A stretch of DNA of 64,000 bases from Bacteroidales bacterium UBA5281 (GCA_002410555.1 DHSR01000065.1:1-64000), one strand, 5' to 3'; numbered from the stretch's first letter, positions 45,063-54,935 are shown. Numbers and translations are program-made. Notes: a model not told the origin generated them from the sequence alone.

Positions 45063-46319
45063 ATGAGGAAACTGATTACTTTTATTGGATTTTTCCTGAT
45101 CACCCTTCATATACAGGCAGCTTTTATACTGCTGCCTATGGACAATACCCAGAAAAATCATTTAAAAGCTTATGGCATTGCGTATTACGTTTTACAGCAG
45201 GATGTAGAGGTAAGTTGGCTGCTCAATTACCGCGGCGGCAGTTTTATGTTCATGCATCACCCCTCACTCGAATCAGAATGTACTATTCGTGGAGTCAGCT
45301 ATCAGATAATAGCCGATGTTCAGGCCGATGCCATAATACTCGAAATAGCTGATCCACAATCCAATACAGATGCTGTTAAACTGCAGAAGGCGCCACGAGT
45401 GGCGGTGTATACGCCAAAAAGCAAATTGCCCTGGGACGATGCCGTAACCCTTGCCCTTACCTATGCCGAAATTCCCTATGATGTTGTATATGATGAAGAA
45501 GTAATGGGTGGTATTTTGCCTATGTACGACTGGCTCCATCTTCATCATGAAGATTTTACCGGTCAGTATGGTAAGTTCTGGTATGCTTACCGCAATGCAG
45601 CCTGGTATCAGCAGGATGTAGCCAACACCGAACGTACCGCAGCCAATCTTGGCTTCAGTAAAGTATCAGACCTTAAAACTGCAGTGGCCCATAAAATCAG
45701 GGAATTTACCTCAGGCGGGGGCTATTTATTTGCCATGTGCTCAGCTCCCGACAGTTATGATGTAGCGCTTGCCACCGATCACATTGATATATGTGATGTA
45801 ATGTTTGACGGCGATCCGGCAGACAAAAACATCAATGAAAATTTAAATTACGACAACTGCTTTGCTTTCTATAACTTCAAGGTAAATACCAATCCTTACG
45901 AGTATGAAATCTCCAACATTGATGTAACCAATACCCGCAAAGTAAGTGCCTCCAATGACTTTTTTACCCTTTTTGATTTTTCGGCCAAATGGGATCCGGT
46001 GCCCACCATGCTTACCCAAAATCATGAAAAGGTAATTAAAGGATTTATGGGGCAAACCACAGCATTTAACAAAAGCATGGTTAAGCCGAATGTGGTTTTG
46101 ATGGGTGAAAACAAATCGGCAGGTGAAGCTAAATACATTCATGGTGAGTTTGGCAAGGGCACCTGGACGTTTTATGGCGGACACGATCCGGAAGACTATC
46201 AGCACCTGGTAGGCGATCCACCCACCGACCTCAACCTTTTCCCCAATTCACCCGGTTATCGTCTGATACTCAATAACGTACTTTTTCCGGCGGCCAAAAA
46301 GAAAAAACAAAAAACCTGA
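45063..46319 (+). CDS. Exported amidotransferase-like protein (often labelled asparagine synthetase B)
   Basis: The start is at MRKLITFIGFFLITLHIQA (45063), giving a signal peptide and 418 aa. It resembles a Bacteroidota family often annotated asparagine synthetase B, but it has neither the N-terminal Cys2 glutaminase nor the synthetase domain of AsnB. It looks instead like an exported class-I glutamine-amidotransferase/ThuA-like fold: RVAVYTPKSKLPWDDAV, YDVVYDEEVMGG, and GGGYLFAMCSAPDS with a cysteine (226) in a nucleophile-elbow-like position, then GKGTWTFYGGHDPEDY. The TonB receptor gene starts 39 bp later. Confidence 0.75.
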   Translation: MRKLITFIGFFLITLHIQAAFILLPMDNTQKNHLKAYGIAYYVLQQDVEVSWLLNYRGGSFMFMHHPSLESECTIRGVSYQIIADVQADAIILEIADPQSNTDAVKLQKAPRVAVYTPKSKLPWDDAVTLALTYAEIPYDVVYDEEVMGGILPMYDWLHLHHEDFTGQYGKFWYAYRNAAWYQQDVANTERTAANLGFSKVSDLKTAVAHKIREFTSGGGYLFAMCSAPDSYDVALATDHIDICDVMFDGDPADKNINENLNYDNCFAFYNFKVNTNPYEYEISNIDVTNTRKVSASNDFFTLFDFSAKWDPVPTMLTQNHEKVIKGFMGQTTAFNKSMVKPNVVLMGENKSAGEAKYIHGEFGKGTWTFYGGHDPEDYQHLVGDPPTDLNLFPNSPGYRLILNNVLFPAAKKKKQKT

Positions 46320-46357
46320 CCCTTCTTCCTTAACTTTACAACAAGCACCGCTCATTT

Positions 46358-48739
46358 ATGCTTAAAAAACTGATTGTTTTTATTCTGCTGATTGCCGGCA
46401 CAGGCACCCTCTGTGCTCAAACCCGATATACGCTAAGCGGTTATGTTCGCGAAAAAGGAACCCATGAACTCCTTCCAGGGGTAAACATCTACGTTCCCTC
46501 CTTACGCAACGGAACGGTAACAAACAACTATGGTTTCTACTCTCTTAGTCTGCCTGAAGGTACTTGCGAAGTTATATTTTCTTATATTGGTTATCAAACA
46601 GTTTCATACCAGATCGTCTTTGATCAAAACAGGGATTTGGAAGTAAACTTATCAGGAAGCATTGCCCTGAGTGAAGTAACCATTACGGCCGAAGAGATTA
46701 CCCGCAACAGTGAAAACAGCCAGATGAGTATGGTTGTTTTACCGGTTCAACAAATTAAAAACATACCGGCTTTTCTTGGCGAAAAAGATGTTTTTAAAGC
46801 CCTGCAGCTCATGCCGGGGGTACAAAAGGGATCAGAAGGAAGCAGCGGATTGTATGTCAGGGGAGGCGGCCCCGATCAGAATCTTATTATTCTGGATGAT
46901 GCACCGGTATATAATGCCAGTCATTTATTCGGCTTTTTCTCAATATTCAATGGAGATGCGCTTAAAAGCATTGAACTTACCAAAGGCGGCTTTCCGGCAC
47001 GCTTTGGCGGAAGGTTGTCCTCGGTGGTGGAAATGACCATGAAGGATGGGAACAAAACCAAACTTTCAGGTGAAGCCGGGATAGGGCTGATTTCATCCAG
47101 GCTGCTTCTGGAAGGTCCGATTATTAAAGAAAAGGCTTCTTTTATTGTGTCGGCCAGACGAACATATATTGATGCACTGATCCGGCCCATGATGCCCAGG
47201 GACGAAAAGTTTGGCTATTATTTCTACGATCTGAATGCTAAGGTCAATTATGATTTTGGACGGAAGGACAAGCTGTATCTGAGTGGCTATTTTGGCCGGG
47301 ATAAATTCAGCATAGTTGACCGCGGCAATTATTATGATGAATTCAACCAAAACCAATACTCAACCGAAGCGGGATTATACTGGCAAAATGCCACCTCTAC
47401 CATCCGTTGGAATCATCTGTTTAACAATAAAGTTTTTGCAAATACTTCTGCCATTTTCAGCCGGTACAATCTTACCATTTATGACAAAGAGAAAGACAAC
47501 AGCGGCACTTATTCTCTGAAATACTATTCAGGGATACGTGATTTTGCACTTAAATATGATCTCGAATACCATGCCACGCCGACCTATACCTTAAGAACAG
47601 GTATACAGACTACCCAGCACCGGTTTACCCCAAGTGCTGTGGTTGAAAAAGATTCGCAAACGCTGGAAAATTTTGACCAAAAAACCATTTATGATTCTTT
47701 TGAATCAGGGCTATATGCTGAAAATCAGTTTAATTTTGGTGGCAAAGCCCAGCTGAATGCCGGTTTTCGCCTCAGTCATTTCGCCGTAGATGGGGAATAC
47801 TACCTGGCACCCGAGCCTCGCATGTCTTTTAACTTTATTTTAAGCAAAGGCTTTTCAGCCAAAGCTGCTTATGCTGAAATGAACCAGTACATACATCTGT
47901 TGAGCAATACCGGCATAGGGCTGCCAACTGATTTGTGGGTACCTTCCACCACACGCGTAAAACCACAGAACTCCCGGCAGCTTTCGGCAGGCCTGGCGCG
48001 CGACCTGAACAATCCCGGTCTTTCTGTAACTCTGGAAGGTTATTACAAATGGAGCAAGAATATTTTGGGGTATAAGCCGGGTGCCAGTTTTCTACTGATA
48101 GATGACCCCAGCGAAGCCCGCAATTTTACCTGGCAGGATAATGTTACTGCCGGAAAGTCGCTTTCCTATGGTGCCGAATTGTTGATACATAAAAAAACAG
48201 GCCGCTTTAGCGGATGGATAGGCTACACCCTCTCCTGGACCAAACTTAAATTCGATGAGATAAATTTTGGCGAATATTTCTGGGCCAAGTACGACCGCAG
48301 GCATGATTTGTCGGTGGTGGCTATATATGAAATCAATCCCCGGGTTACTTTATCGGGTACCTGGGTATATGGCACAGGCAATGCCATTACGCTTCCTCAG
48401 GCAGACTTTCCCGTCCTTATTAATAACCCCATCGAAAATCTACTTGGTGAACATTTCAGTGGCTACTATTACTACCCTCAATCAGTAACTGATTACGGAA
48501 GGGTAAACTCCTACCGGATAAAAGCTTATCACCGGCTTGATCTTTCTGTTCAGTTTCATAAACAAATGAAAAGATGGGAACGCACCTGGGAGTTTGGACT
48601 CTACAATGCTTATAGCAGAAAAAATCCTTTCTTTTATTTTATTGATGAAACCTATACAGAATATGGCTCCAGAAGCACCTTGAAGCAGGTTTCCATATTT
48701 CCCATCATTCCATCAGTATCTTACAATATTAAGTTTTAA
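46358..48739 (+). CDS. TonB-dependent outer-membrane receptor with CarboxypepD-like N-terminus
   Basis: This 793-aa protein has a signal peptide (1-20, ending LCAQ), a carboxypeptidase-regulatory-like domain (~24-110; YTLSGYVREKGTHELLPGVNIY), a plug domain (~125-235; GGPDQNLIILDDAPVYNASHLFG) and a beta-barrel to the C-terminal Phe (SVSYNIKF). The ligand is unknown. It lacks the length and SusD partner of SusC-type glycan transporters. It is followed by a DUF4249 lipoprotein 4 bp downstream, a recurrent Bacteroidota pair. Confidence 0.92.
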   Translation: MLKKLIVFILLIAGTGTLCAQTRYTLSGYVREKGTHELLPGVNIYVPSLRNGTVTNNYGFYSLSLPEGTCEVIFSYIGYQTVSYQIVFDQNRDLEVNLSGSIALSEVTITAEEITRNSENSQMSMVVLPVQQIKNIPAFLGEKDVFKALQLMPGVQKGSEGSSGLYVRGGGPDQNLIILDDAPVYNASHLFGFFSIFNGDALKSIELTKGGFPARFGGRLSSVVEMTMKDGNKTKLSGEAGIGLISSRLLLEGPIIKEKASFIVSARRTYIDALIRPMMPRDEKFGYYFYDLNAKVNYDFGRKDKLYLSGYFGRDKFSIVDRGNYYDEFNQNQYSTEAGLYWQNATSTIRWNHLFNNKVFANTSAIFSRYNLTIYDKEKDNSGTYSLKYYSGIRDFALKYDLEYHATPTYTLRTGIQTTQHRFTPSAVVEKDSQTLENFDQKTIYDSFESGLYAENQFNFGGKAQLNAGFRLSHFAVDGEYYLAPEPRMSFNFILSKGFSAKAAYAEMNQYIHLLSNTGIGLPTDLWVPSTTRVKPQNSRQLSAGLARDLNNPGLSVTLEGYYKWSKNILGYKPGASFLLIDDPSEARNFTWQDNVTAGKSLSYGAELLIHKKTGRFSGWIGYTLSWTKLKFDEINFGEYFWAKYDRRHDLSVVAIYEINPRVTLSGTWVYGTGNAITLPQADFPVLINNPIENLLGEHFSGYYYYPQSVTDYGRVNSYRIKAYHRLDLSVQFHKQMKRWERTWEFGLYNAYSRKNPFFYFIDETYTEYGSRSTLKQVSIFPIIPSVSYNIKF

Positions 48740-48743
48740 GACA

Positions 48744-49610
48744 ATGAAAAACATACATACACTTCTCCTGTCGTTGGTGGTTCTGGTTTTATTTCCATCC
48801 TGCGATCAATTGATTTCTGAAATAGATGCCCCACCATCAGAACCTAAATTGGTAGTTTATTCTGTAATTTCCCCACAAGATTCGGTTGTTGAAGTCAGGG
48901 TATATAAGAGTAATCCGCTTTTTAATAAGGTAAATTATGATTATTTCGACAATAGATTTCCACCGGTAACCAATGCCACAGTGTTGATGAGTTCCGGGAG
49001 CCGGTCGGTGACTATACCCTATGACGAAGAAAATGAAACATACCGGATTGATGCATCGGCAATAGACGTTGAAGCGGGAATGCATTACGTGTTAATGGTT
49101 ATGGTTCCGGAATTTTCACAGGTATCAGCCGAATGCACCGTTCCGGAACAGGCCCCACCGGATATAGAGATCACTGGTTCCGGATTCACTCAGGAAACAG
49201 GTATGGAAGAGTGGTATTTTGAGTTCAAATTTAAGGATTTACCCGGACCAGGCCATAATTACCTGGTGAATGCAGCAATATTATATTATGACCCATGGAT
49301 GGATGAAACACACAATTATTTCAATGGATTTAAACAGGGTACTCCGCTGGTTACTGATAAATCAAATGATGGTGGATATTTCTACTACAGGACTTACCCA
49401 AATGCGCCGGTACATGTTGAGAATTCAGACAAGGTATGGGTTTCTCTTTCACTCATAGATGAGCATTATTACCTGTATGCCCAATCTGTAAATAACTTCC
49501 AGGACGAAAATCCGTTCAGCGAGCCCACACCTGTATACAGTAACATTGACGGTGGATTGGGGGTATTTGCAGCAATGAATTCTGTACTTAAGGCTGTGCC
49601 ATTTGAGTAA
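48744..49610 (+). CDS. DUF4249 lipoprotein, partner of the TonB receptor
   Basis: This 288-aa protein has a signal peptide ending in LFPSCDQL (lipobox Cys). DUF4249 features are the N-terminal KLVVYSVISPQDSVVEVRVYKS, NATVLMSSGSRSVTIPYDEENETYRID and the late YYLYAQSVNNFQDENPFSEP. Members occur next to TonB receptors and are thought to be surface-exposed partners of the transporter. It closes the operon and its stop faces the folA stop. Confidence 0.9.
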   Translation: MKNIHTLLLSLVVLVLFPSCDQLISEIDAPPSEPKLVVYSVISPQDSVVEVRVYKSNPLFNKVNYDYFDNRFPPVTNATVLMSSGSRSVTIPYDEENETYRIDASAIDVEAGMHYVLMVMVPEFSQVSAECTVPEQAPPDIEITGSGFTQETGMEEWYFEFKFKDLPGPGHNYLVNAAILYYDPWMDETHNYFNGFKQGTPLVTDKSNDGGYFYYRTYPNAPVHVENSDKVWVSLSLIDEHYYLYAQSVNNFQDENPFSEPTPVYSNIDGGLGVFAAMNSVLKAVPFE

Positions 49611-49612
49611 TA

Positions 49613-50113
49613 CTAAACATCCTGTTTTCTGAGGAGTGTAACAAAAGAATAGGAAAATTGCACATCCGGATCATTATCCACGCGGGTGCGCGATTCTTCC
49701 ATCCATTCATCCCAATTAATTTCAGGAAAAAACACCCCCGCATCAAAGGACTGGTGCACAATGGTAAGGTAAATCTTATCAGCGAGCGGCAAAAATTGCT
49801 CATATATGTTACCACCGCCAATGATGAAATTCTCCCTGTTGTCTTCCATCAATGAAATGGCTTCATGTATGGAGTGTGCTACCTCACTTTTCGGAAAATC
49901 AGCCCCTTGCTGACGCGTGAGAACCACACTGCGCCGATTGGGCAGGGGTTTAAAGGGCATAGAGTTAAATGTCTTGCTTCCCATTACAATGGTATGGCCG
50001 GTGGTGGTCTTCTTAAAATGACGCAGGTCGTTGGGAATATGCCACAATAACTGATTGTCTTTGCCTATGGCATTGTTTTCGGCCATAGCAACAATAATGG
50101 AGATTAACTTCAT
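49613..50113 (-). CDS. folA: Dihydrofolate reductase
   Basis: FolA reduces dihydrofolate with NADPH. The 166-aa protein has SIIVAMAENNAIGKDNQLLWHIPNDLRHFKK, containing the Met20-loop-type region and the catalytic Asp (NDLRHFK), then TTGHTIVMGSKTFNSMP and FIIGGGNIYEQFLPLADKIYLT. It regenerates the folate oxidised by ThyA, encoded 64 bp upstream on the same strand, so the two form one metabolic unit. Confidence 0.96.
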   Translation of the reverse strand: MKLISIIVAMAENNAIGKDNQLLWHIPNDLRHFKKTTTGHTIVMGSKTFNSMPFKPLPNRRSVVLTRQQGADFPKSEVAHSIHEAISLMEDNRENFIIGGGNIYEQFLPLADKIYLTIVHQSFDAGVFFPEINWDEWMEESRTRVDNDPDVQFSYSFVTLLRKQDV

Positions 50114-50177
50114 TGGTTTAAGGTATCAAAGGGAAACATGGGCAATCATCTAAAAAAGCATCTTAAGGTTAAAAGCT

Positions 50178-50972
50178 TCACACCGCAATGGGCGCCTTAA
50201 TTGATGGATGGGGGTCATAGCCCAACAATTCGAAATCATCGAATGTAAATTCGAAGATGTCTTTTACTTCCGGATTGATTTTCATCCGGGGCAGTGGTCT
50301 GAAATTGCGGCTCAACTGCAGGGCAACCTGCTCCGTATGATTCAGATAGATGTGGGCATCGCCAAAGGTATGGATAAACTCTCCGGGCTTCAAACCGGTA
50401 ACCTGAGCCATCATCAGCGTAAGCAGGGCGTACGAAGCGATGTTAAACGGCACACCCAGAAAAATATCGGCACTTCGCTGATACAACTGGCATGACAGTT
50501 TTCCGTTGGCCACATAAAACTGAAACAACACATGACAGGGAGGCAGGGCCATTTTATCAATCTCTCCCGGGTTCCAGGCCGTTACCATCAGCCGGCGGGA
50601 ATCAGGATTATTCTTAATCATTTCTGCCACCCGGGCAATCTGATCGATGGTTCGCCCATCGGCAGCAGTCCAGGAGCGCCACTGGTGACCATAAACAGGA
50701 CCCAAATCTCCATTTTCATCTGCCCACTCATCCCAAATACTTACTTTATTATCATGCAGGTACTTAACGTTGGTATCACCTTTCAAGAACCACAGTAGTT
50801 CATGAATAATCGACCGCAAATGTAGCTTCTTGGTGGTGAGCGCAGGAAAGCCATCCGCCAGGTTAAAGCTCATCTGGTGGCCAAAAATGCTCAGCGTGCC
50901 GGTGCCCGTGCGATCATCCTTACGCACCCCATGTTGCATCACCTGTTTGAGTAAGTTGTGGTATTGTATCAT
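50178..50972 (-). CDS. thyA: Thymidylate synthase
   Basis: ThyA makes dTMP from dUMP using methylene-tetrahydrofolate. The 264-aa protein matches the E. coli length. The nucleophile Cys146 lies in LPPCHVLFQFY, with RSADIFLGVPFNIASYALLT, the folate/dUMP segment FGDAHIYLNH, and the C-terminal KAPIAV. The folA gene follows 64 bp later; hydE is 66 bp upstream. Confidence 0.97.
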   Translation of the reverse strand: MIQYHNLLKQVMQHGVRKDDRTGTGTLSIFGHQMSFNLADGFPALTTKKLHLRSIIHELLWFLKGDTNVKYLHDNKVSIWDEWADENGDLGPVYGHQWRSWTAADGRTIDQIARVAEMIKNNPDSRRLMVTAWNPGEIDKMALPPCHVLFQFYVANGKLSCQLYQRSADIFLGVPFNIASYALLTLMMAQVTGLKPGEFIHTFGDAHIYLNHTEQVALQLSRNFRPLPRMKINPEVKDIFEFTFDDFELLGYDPHPSIKAPIAV

Positions 50973-51038
50973 TGTATCAAAAGCAAATTAAATTTTAAAC
51001 ATCCATTCAATCCGTTATTGCGAGAACAAAAGACATCC

Positions 51039-52148
51039 CTATTTTTGGTCTTCTGGGGATAAATCCTGCCCGGTACGTTTTTTAAAATGTGCTGAGTCGC
51101 CCCAGATATCGTAACCAATTTCGCTTCCGGCAATATGAATGCGGGCCTCCAGGCAATTCTTGCAATCCGGGGCATTCTCATCGGTGCAGGGTTTGTTTTC
51201 GTAAAGTTTATAATCATTTCTATACGTTCCGGGAGTAATGTTGGGCATAATGATGTTGGAACCAATTTTAAGCGCCTTTTCACGTCCCGCAGGATCAATG
51301 GCCTGAAGTGCAGTAGCCGCCACGATATTGATGTCTTTCATTAAAATCCGCAGCAGGGCAATCATCTTAAAGGCCAGATCCAGCCGCTCTGCCAGTGGCA
51401 ACAACTGGTCACGGTATTGCCACAGCGGGGTATCTGCATGTTCAATGTAGGGGCCCATCCCACACATATCAATATCAAAAGCTTTCATAAACAGCAGATC
51501 ATCGGCCAGATCGCCCAGGGTTTGAAAGGGCAACCCGATCATTACTCCTGTACCTACCTGATAACCGGCGGCTTTCAAGTCGTACAATCCCTGAAGCCGG
51601 CGTTCGAAACGATGAATGTCATCATGAGGATGTATTTTGTAATAAAGTTCACGGCTCGATGATTCGATGCGAAGCAGATAACGGTGCGCTCCGGCTTCAA
51701 ACCAGCGCTTATACACTTCAGGACTTTGTTCTCCAACCGACAAGGTAATGCCCAGTTTGCCATCTGAAAGTTTTTTTATTTCGCGAAGCAGATGCTCTAT
51801 GCGGCTGGTGAAAAATTCTGATTCCAGCTCCCCACCTTGTATAGCCACAGAGCCATAGCCGCTTTCGTAAGCAAAACGGGCGGCTTCTAAAATCTCATCA
51901 TCACTCAGGTTATACCGGTGCGTATTTTTATTCTCCCTGCGGATGCCACAATAATAACAATTCTTGCTGCAGATATTTGAAAACTCAATTAAACCCCTGA
52001 AATAGACTTTATTACCAACATACTGCTCTTTAATGAATGCAGCATGGGCAAAAAGCCTCGCACGCTCCTCCCCTTTTACGGAAAGTAAATACATCAGGTC
52101 GTCGCGGCTTAATGCGTCTTTATTGAGCAAAAGATCAAAATCATTCAT
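51039..52148 (-). CDS. hydE: [FeFe]-hydrogenase maturase HydE (radical SAM)
   Basis: This 369-aa radical SAM protein has the cluster motif CSKNCYYCGIR (Cys60, Cys64, Cys67). The remainder is HydE-like: SVAIQGGELES, LGITLSVGEQSPEVYKRWFEAGAHRYLLRIESS, TGVMIGLPFQT and GPYIEHADTPL. HydE acts with HydF and HydG in building the hydrogenase H-cluster. Neither partner, nor the hydrogenase, is in the window, so it is an isolated maturase gene next to thyA. Distinction from BioB-like relatives rests on these motifs. Confidence 0.92.
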   Translation of the reverse strand: MNDFDLLLNKDALSRDDLMYLLSVKGEERARLFAHAAFIKEQYVGNKVYFRGLIEFSNICSKNCYYCGIRRENKNTHRYNLSDDEILEAARFAYESGYGSVAIQGGELESEFFTSRIEHLLREIKKLSDGKLGITLSVGEQSPEVYKRWFEAGAHRYLLRIESSSRELYYKIHPHDDIHRFERRLQGLYDLKAAGYQVGTGVMIGLPFQTLGDLADDLLFMKAFDIDMCGMGPYIEHADTPLWQYRDQLLPLAERLDLAFKMIALLRILMKDINIVAATALQAIDPAGREKALKIGSNIIMPNITPGTYRNDYKLYENKPCTDENAPDCKNCLEARIHIAGSEIGYDIWGDSAHFKKRTGQDLSPEDQK

Positions 52149-52312
52149 TGTAACATCGTTGAAATCTACTGCAAAATTAAGCTAAAATAAGTTTCGGCAG
52201 CTATTTAGGTTAAGGGAGTCGGCAGGCTATTGGAGAAATGGTTAAAATGGCTACAACAACACGCTTTACATATTATACCCGATATAATATGTTGGGTTAA
52301 ATACAGCCATTG

Positions 52313-52345
52313 ATTGACATACATGCATCGAATGCTGTATATTTG
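52313..52345 (+). promoter_or_regulatory. Promoter of the spermidine-synthase-like gene
   Basis: ATTG (52313-52316), a 21-bp spacer, then TATATTTG (52338-52345), an exact -7 match. The predicted start near 52352 leaves a ~22-nt leader to the ATG at 52374 and rules out the upstream ATG at 52314 as the start. Confidence 0.55.
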
Positions 52346-52373
52346 TATGCACATCCATATCCAAACAGCCTGC

Positions 52374-54935
52374 ATGAACAACAACACTGACACATCCAAC
52401 GCAAATTTACATTCAAGGCGACTGGTTCCACTCCTTACAACATTTATATTTTTGGCAGGCTTTACCACACTGCTATTTGAAATCACCTGGTTTCGTATGC
52501 TCTCACTGCTACTGGGAGCCACCACCGAAGCCTCGGTAGTGGTATTGGCCGGATTTATGGCAGGTTTAGGTCTGGGAGCCGGATATTGGGGCAAAAAAAC
52601 TGCCCATAGAACCTGGCCTGGCCGCATGCTCGCTACACTTTTTCTTTCCGCTGCTATATTAAATTTAGTGCTCTACTTCTTGCTTCAACCGCTTATCCTC
52701 CAGCTATATGCCTTACCATTTGCCATGAATACCGGCTTGCTTAACTCGCTGGTCGCACTTGTGGCACTGATTTTAATGGCCATTCCGGCATTTTTCACCG
52801 GCGGCATTTTGCCTGTGGGTAGCGCACTGTTGAAATACAGTCTACTTTCTGACAATAAGATTATCGGCAGACTTTATACTGCCGAAACCATTGGCAGCGT
52901 AGCAGGTGGACTACTCACCGGTTTTATTTTTCTTGGATTTCTGGGACAACAGTTAACCTTTTTAATTGCCGTATCTGTTAATCTTGTTCTTGCGTTTATC
53001 CTTTACCTTAGGGTGAAAGTGGAATTTACGCCACCTTCCCTTAAGCAAAAGGAATTAGTGGCCAAAGACCTTCTAAATAAACCCGGTACCCATTCATCGT
53101 TATTACTGGCAGCCACTTTTATTTTCGGCTTCTCGGTAATGGCGCTTCAGATACTCTGGATCAGGATTTTCAAAACCTACCTGACCAATACCAGCTACTC
53201 CTTTGCCTTGATTTCATCGGTAGTTATTTTGGGTTTATTTTTAGGCAGTGTTATTTTCCTGCGGACTTACAAACCCTCATTCAATGGGCCACGCATATTA
53301 TTCAGAACGTTAATACTTACTGCAGTGGTCACGCTGATAGGCCTGTTGGTTTTACTTCGTCTGCCTCAGATGGTTATTTTTCCACTTGCATCAGAAAGCG
53401 CTGCCTACTTTTCACGCATCATAATCCTTCCATTGGTTGCTTCAGCACTCATAATTTTGCCCGTAACCGTTCTGTCCGGATTTGCTTTTCCACTGATCTG
53501 CACTTTATACAACCAAAGTCAGGCTCAAATTGGTCAAAGCGTAGGTAAAGTCATGTTTTGGAATACCATCGGCAGCGTGGCTGGTCCAATCATAGTCGCG
53601 TTTGTTTTGATTCCCCTGGCCGGACAAGCCTGGAGCCTGGTTTTGATTGGCAGTACACTGACTATAATGGCCTGGCTGCTTAGGGAACAAGGGGAGACCT
53701 CAATCAAATCTACGAATCAACGAATAAACCCAACCAGGAAGTTGGCCATTGGTAAACTACATTATCTGATGCCTGTGCTGGCTTTCGCAGGAATTATTCT
53801 GGCTTTTTCCGGACCGCAAATAAGAATTTTACCTCCTTCATTTTCTCGTTTCGACAAAGAAGTACTGGCATATCACGAAACTTTTGAGGGCACATACATT
53901 GTGGCTCGTGAAACAGGTAATAAAGCAGCCCTTTCCACCTATGTAAACAATAGTGCAGTTATCGGATCGAGTTATGACGCCATAAAAGTGGTAAAAATGG
54001 TTGGGCACCTCCCTTTTTTCGCCGGCCTCAAAGGAGACAAAGCACTGGTAATCGGTTTCGGTATTGGCGTAACTTCTTCTGCCATTGCCAGCCATACCCA
54101 AATAAAACGGATTGATTGCATTGAACTGGTGGACGGACTTAAAGATGTAGCCCATTACTATAAAGGCCTCAATGCTGACATTCAGTATGATCCACGTGTT
54201 AATATCATTGCCGGTGATGGCCGGCACTTTCTGCTGACCACCAGAGAAAAGTACCACCTTATCTCAAGCGATCCCACCCATCCGGTGTTGGGGTCTGGCA
54301 ATTTATATACCCGGGATTATTTTGAGTTATGCAAACAACGACTGGCTCCGGGCGGCATGGTTTCACAGTATTTACCATTGCATAAATTGCGACAGCAAGA
54401 CTTTTCAGGTATCATCAAAACCTTTCATTCCGTTTTTCCGGATGCCACTGTCTGGCTGGGACTCAATCATGCGGTGTTACTTTCAGGTGCCGGAAATATC
54501 AATTTTCAGGAGTGGACAAAACGTATAGCTTCTCTAAACAAAGATCCCTATTTTTACAGTAACCCCTATCATCTGGCAGCCAACCTTATATTCGACAGCA
54601 TTCAGATTGCCGGATTTTCCGACAATCTCCGCATCAATACAGACAACCGTTCCTACACTGAATTCTTTAGATTGTCAGCTTTTGACGAAAACAATTTTCC
54701 CAACAATTTAAATTTTGTAAATACGCATAGGGCAAATGTTTTCAGAGTTTTTAATCAAATACCTGATAGCGCTATGATGCATCGGTTTGTGCAGGGAAAC
54801 CGCTTATTGACGGAAGGTTTATATGCAAATTTATCCGGAGACCGTGCCCGCTTCAGACATAAGCTTATGGAAGCCATCAAAGCAAATCCCGCAAATGAAG
54901 AGTTGCCATTTTTGCTCAGATTTTACTTTCAATAA
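52374..54935 (+). CDS. Membrane protein fused to a spermidine/spermine-synthase-like domain
   Basis: The start is at MNNNTDTSNANLH (52374; 853 aa), supported by the promoter. About a dozen or more hydrophobic segments occupy residues ~20-500, and the C-terminal ~330 residues carry a SpeE-like methyltransferase fold: KALVIGFGIGVTSSAIA (SAM-type binding loop), IDCIELVDG (acidic residue after beta-2), and DPTHPVLGSGNLYTRDYFELC (catalytic Asp region). Such fusions are widespread and their product is uncertain; polyamine synthesis in or near the membrane is a guess. It is divergent from hydE and apparently monocistronic. Confidence 0.85.
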   Translation: MNNNTDTSNANLHSRRLVPLLTTFIFLAGFTTLLFEITWFRMLSLLLGATTEASVVVLAGFMAGLGLGAGYWGKKTAHRTWPGRMLATLFLSAAILNLVLYFLLQPLILQLYALPFAMNTGLLNSLVALVALILMAIPAFFTGGILPVGSALLKYSLLSDNKIIGRLYTAETIGSVAGGLLTGFIFLGFLGQQLTFLIAVSVNLVLAFILYLRVKVEFTPPSLKQKELVAKDLLNKPGTHSSLLLAATFIFGFSVMALQILWIRIFKTYLTNTSYSFALISSVVILGLFLGSVIFLRTYKPSFNGPRILFRTLILTAVVTLIGLLVLLRLPQMVIFPLASESAAYFSRIIILPLVASALIILPVTVLSGFAFPLICTLYNQSQAQIGQSVGKVMFWNTIGSVAGPIIVAFVLIPLAGQAWSLVLIGSTLTIMAWLLREQGETSIKSTNQRINPTRKLAIGKLHYLMPVLAFAGIILAFSGPQIRILPPSFSRFDKEVLAYHETFEGTYIVARETGNKAALSTYVNNSAVIGSSYDAIKVVKMVGHLPFFAGLKGDKALVIGFGIGVTSSAIASHTQIKRIDCIELVDGLKDVAHYYKGLNADIQYDPRVNIIAGDGRHFLLTTREKYHLISSDPTHPVLGSGNLYTRDYFELCKQRLAPGGMVSQYLPLHKLRQQDFSGIIKTFHSVFPDATVWLGLNHAVLLSGAGNINFQEWTKRIASLNKDPYFYSNPYHLAANLIFDSIQIAGFSDNLRINTDNRSYTEFFRLSAFDENNFPNNLNFVNTHRANVFRVFNQIPDSAMMHRFVQGNRLLTEGLYANLSGDRARFRHKLMEAIKANPANEELPFLLRFYFQ

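Noticed and set aside
44748..45161. Minus-strand 137-codon open frame
   Set aside because: Overlaps the signal-peptide start of the plus-strand amidotransferase-like gene, shows no domain and has random composition.
52205..52627. Minus-strand 140-codon frame
   Set aside because: Antisense to the promoter and first helices of the spermidine-synthase-like gene.
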